The notes under the pieces: generated by a model
The model's input: the letters and a program-made list of their open reading frames with translations, nothing else
What the model was told of the DNA's origin: nothing
The model's database searches: none
NCBI GenBank assembly: GCA_023396345.1
Contig: JAEWWO010000301.1
Span: 1 to 8,311 of the forward strand
Length of the DNA stretch: 8,311 bases
DNA from: Bacteroidota bacterium
Lineage (GTDB): Bacteria; Bacteroidota; Bacteroidia; Chitinophagales; Chitinophagaceae
Direction of reading: 5' to 3'
Position numbers and translations under genes: made by a program
Shown: positions 6,202 to 8,311 of the stretch, in pieces
Numbering within the stretch: the stretch's first letter is position 1
Layout: the number at the start of each line of letters is the position of its first letter

Positions 6202-8311
6202 TTATTTAGTCTGAATGCTTATCCTTGCAGGTCTTACTCCTTTAGAGGATGCTTCAAACGTAATGTTTCCGGGTGATTCAGAAGATTGTACAATCGCTGT
6301 TAATTGTCCGCTGAACAATTTCATATACGGAGCCTGAAACGATTCAAGACTTGCAGGATTTCCGTTTGCAGCAGCTTTATAACTTCCAGCTCCTGTAACT
6401 TTAAAGTTTATTTGTCTTGTTTCATCAGGACAGAAATTACCGTCTTTATCCACAACTTTTACGTTGATGAATGCTAAGTCTTTTCCGTCTGCATTAATAT
6501 TATTTCTGTCAACAGAAAGCTCAATACGGTGAGGTTTTCCGGCAGTTTTCATTTCTTTTTCAGCAACAGCATTTCCATTGGCATCATAAGCTACTACTTT
6601 TACTGTGCCCGGTTCATATTTTGTATCCATCCACATTAAGCGATAACGTTTTTGGCGCTGGAAGCTTTCCTGTGCTTCTTTGGTATAACTACCGTCTAAA
6701 GGCACTGAAAGGTCTTTGGTGCGTTTACCCTGACTTTTTCCATTGATAAATAATTCTGCTGAAGGATAATTGGTATAAACAAATATGGGTGTTGTTTCGC
6801 CTTCGCGTCCTTTCCAGTTCCAATGTGGTAAAATGTGAAGCGTTTCCTCATCTTTATTCCAGTGACTGCGATACAAATAAAATCTGTCCTTAGGAATACC
6901 TGCTAAATCCACGGCACCAAACAAAGAGCTGTGGCTGGGCCAGTTGCTGTAGTAAGGCGTAGGCTCGCCAAGATAGTCAATACCTGTCCAGATAAATTCG
7001 CCTATAGCATAAGGCAAATCTTCATGCTGAATAAAATCATCTTCAGGAAGATTAGACCAGCCTGCATGTTCCACATCGTAAGAAGATGCCTGATGATCGT
7101 CATACAAAGCCATAGATTTTCTTACCACCGGGAATTTATAAACACCGCGTGAGCTAAGTGTAGACGCTGTTTCGCTTCCCAGAATGATTTGCTGTGGCAA
7201 ACGCTCATACGCTTCCTGATAGCGGAACGGGCGATAGTTAAAACCCGGTACATCCATAATGGCTGCCATGTTGTTGGAGAATACATGATCGGGTCTGTCC
7301 ATACCATTGGTTACGGGACGTGTAGGATCTTCTCTGTGGCAAATGTCCTGAAGGAAGCGCGCAACTTTTGCCCCTTGTTTGTTGCTTTGCTCTTCCACTT
7401 CGTTACCTATACACCACATTACAACGCTTGGATTGTTGCGATAATGATGCAGAACATTGGTTAAATCTTTTTCAGCAAATTCTTTGAAATAACGATTGTA
7501 TCCATTTTTCACTTTTGGAATAGCCCATTCATCAAATGTTTCAACCATTAACATCATTCCCATTTCGTCTGCAATACGTACATATTCCGGAGCCGGCATG
7601 TTGTGCGAAGTGCGAATGGCATTTACGCCCATATCCTGCATTGTACGGATTTGCCTGCGGATGGCTGCTTCGTTTACTGCGCCGCCCAAAGGACCTAAAT
7701 CATGATGAAGACATACGCCCTTGAATTTTATTTTTTCTCCGTTCAGATAAAATCCATCGTTAGGTTTTATTTCGATGGTTCGGATGCCGAAAGTTGTGGT
7801 GTAATTATCAATTAATAAATCAGCATTGTATAGCTTAGATTCTGCTGTATAAAGACTTGGTTTATCTAATTCCCAAAGTTCAGGTTTCAGTACAACAAAG
7901 TTTTGTGTAAACTCATTGTCGTCATAAGCGGTCAGATTTACCTTGTTGGTGCTTACGGTTTTGCCTGTTGCATCTTTAATGATGGTTTCTAAGCCGTAAA
8001 CGCCGTTCTTATCAGCATTTTCTATTTTAGTTTTCAGATTTATACGTGCAAAATCTTTGTTTACATCAGGTGTAGTTATGTAAGTACCCCAAACTGGAAT
8101 ATGCGTTTTATTGGTAACAATTACATGCACATTGCGGTAAAGTCCTGCACCCGGATACCAGCGGGATTGTTCTTCAAAATTTTCCAGTCTCACGGCAAGA
8201 GTATTATTTTTACCGTTGGGATTCACAGCATCTGTAATATCAAAATAAAAACTATTGTATCCGTTTGGCCAGAAACCTACTTCTTTTCCATTAACATACG
8301 CACGGGTATTG
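6202..8311 (-). CDS. glycoside hydrolase family 2 protein, beta-galactosidase-like (5' end outside window)
   Basis: The gene runs off the right edge; 702 residues are visible. A GTG at 8224-8226 is not the start, because the frame stays open to the edge and encodes a typical GH2 sugar-binding-domain sequence (AYVNGKEVG, then NGYNSFYFDIT). In order there are the end of that domain with SRWYPGAGLYR (about 8107-8166), an immunoglobulin-like domain, and a TIM barrel starting at GVCLHHDLGPLG (about 7717). The acid/base Glu lies in WCIGNE (codon 7399-7401) and the nucleophile Glu in LGSE (codon 7171-7173); both are intact. The C-terminus has a DUF4982-like domain (HWNWKGREGE, YTNYPSAELFING) and a C5-like beta domain (NINADGKDLAFINVKVVD). 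Such enzymes cleave terminal beta-linked galactose or related sugars from glycans; the exact substrate is unknown. A signal peptide would be in the missing part, roughly 100-130 residues by comparison with relatives. No SusC/SusD or other glycan genes are in view. Confidence 0.93.
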   Translation of the reverse strand, partial: NTRAYVNGKEVGFWPNGYNSFYFDITDAVNPNGKNNTLAVRLENFEEQSRWYPGAGLYRNVHVIVTNKTHIPVWGTYITTPDVNKDFARINLKTKIENADKNGVYGLETIIKDATGKTVSTNKVNLTAYDDNEFTQNFVVLKPELWELDKPSLYTAESKLYNADLLIDNYTTTFGIRTIEIKPNDGFYLNGEKIKFKGVCLHHDLGPLGGAVNEAAIRRQIRTMQDMGVNAIRTSHNMPAPEYVRIADEMGMMLMVETFDEWAIPKVKNGYNRYFKEFAEKDLTNVLHHYRNNPSVVMWCIGNEVEEQSNKQGAKVARFLQDICHREDPTRPVTNGMDRPDHVFSNNMAAIMDVPGFNYRPFRYQEAYERLPQQIILGSETASTLSSRGVYKFPVVRKSMALYDDHQASSYDVEHAGWSNLPEDDFIQHEDLPYAIGEFIWTGIDYLGEPTPYYSNWPSHSSLFGAVDLAGIPKDRFYLYRSHWNKDEETLHILPHWNWKGREGETTPIFVYTNYPSAELFINGKSQGKRTKDLSVPLDGSYTKEAQESFQRQKRYRLMWMDTKYEPGTVKVVAYDANGNAVAEKEMKTAGKPHRIELSVDRNNINADGKDLAFINVKVVDKDGNFCPDETRQINFKVTGAGSYKAAANGNPASLESFQAPYMKLFSGQLTAIVQSSESPGNITFEASSKGVRPARISIQTK

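Noticed and set aside
7189..7464. 91-residue open frame on the + strand
   Set aside because: It is antisense to the catalytic barrel of the GH2 gene, with no independent support.
8224..8226. GTG as start of the GH2 gene, giving a 674-residue protein
   Set aside because: The frame stays open upstream to the window edge, and those 28 codons encode conserved GH2 N-terminal sequence. The GTG is an internal Val codon.
1..8311. Search for tRNA, rRNA, CRISPR array, insertion sequence, toxin-antitoxin or defence genes
   Set aside because: Nothing of these kinds was seen; the window is nearly filled by six well-known protein families, and intergenic gaps are all under 170 bp.

Overview
The window looks like chromosomal DNA from a member of the Bacteroidota, probably of the Chitinophagales/Sphingobacteriales type. 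The DNA is AT-rich. Ribosome binding sites of the Shine-Dalgarno kind are not evident. Promoter-like sequences resemble the Bacteroidota -7 element TAnnTTTG more than a sigma-70 box. The gene families also fit: a fused alpha/beta 2-oxoacid dehydrogenase E1, a small Crp/Fnr regulator without the cAMP signature, and a GH2 enzyme with DUF4982-like and C5-like C-terminal domains. The lineage is an inference from family resemblance; there is no rRNA or marker gene to confirm it.

Layout: two genes on the + strand (63-2536) form a likely operon of lemA and a DUF2207 membrane protein that starts with TTG. Everything to the right is on the - strand. In order of transcription from the right edge these are a GH2 beta-galactosidase-like gene whose 5' end lies outside the window (6202-8311), a strong intrinsic terminator (about 6164-6188), an OsmC-family redox protein (5709-6116), a 160-bp gap, a fused E1 component of a 2-oxoacid dehydrogenase (3149-5548), and a Crp/Fnr-type regulator (2547-3110). 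The regulator converges on the DUF2207 gene with only 10 bp between the stop codons.

Functionally the window is a set of separate housekeeping or metabolic units, not one system. LemA and DUF2207 are envelope proteins that are often neighbours and probably act together at the membrane. The E1 would decarboxylate a 2-oxoacid (branched-chain or pyruvate) using thiamine diphosphate; its E2 and E3 partners are not here. The regulator, 38 bp downstream of E1, may be co-transcribed with it. OsmC probably handles organic hydroperoxides. The GH2 enzyme probably removes beta-linked sugars from glycans in the periplasm or outside the cell. I see no tRNA, rRNA, CRISPR array, insertion sequence, phage gene or clear accessory island. 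The points most worth a second look are the Asp-Asp pair in the E1 thiamine motif, the long charged linker in the same protein, and the terminator sequence, which resembles a dispersed repeat.
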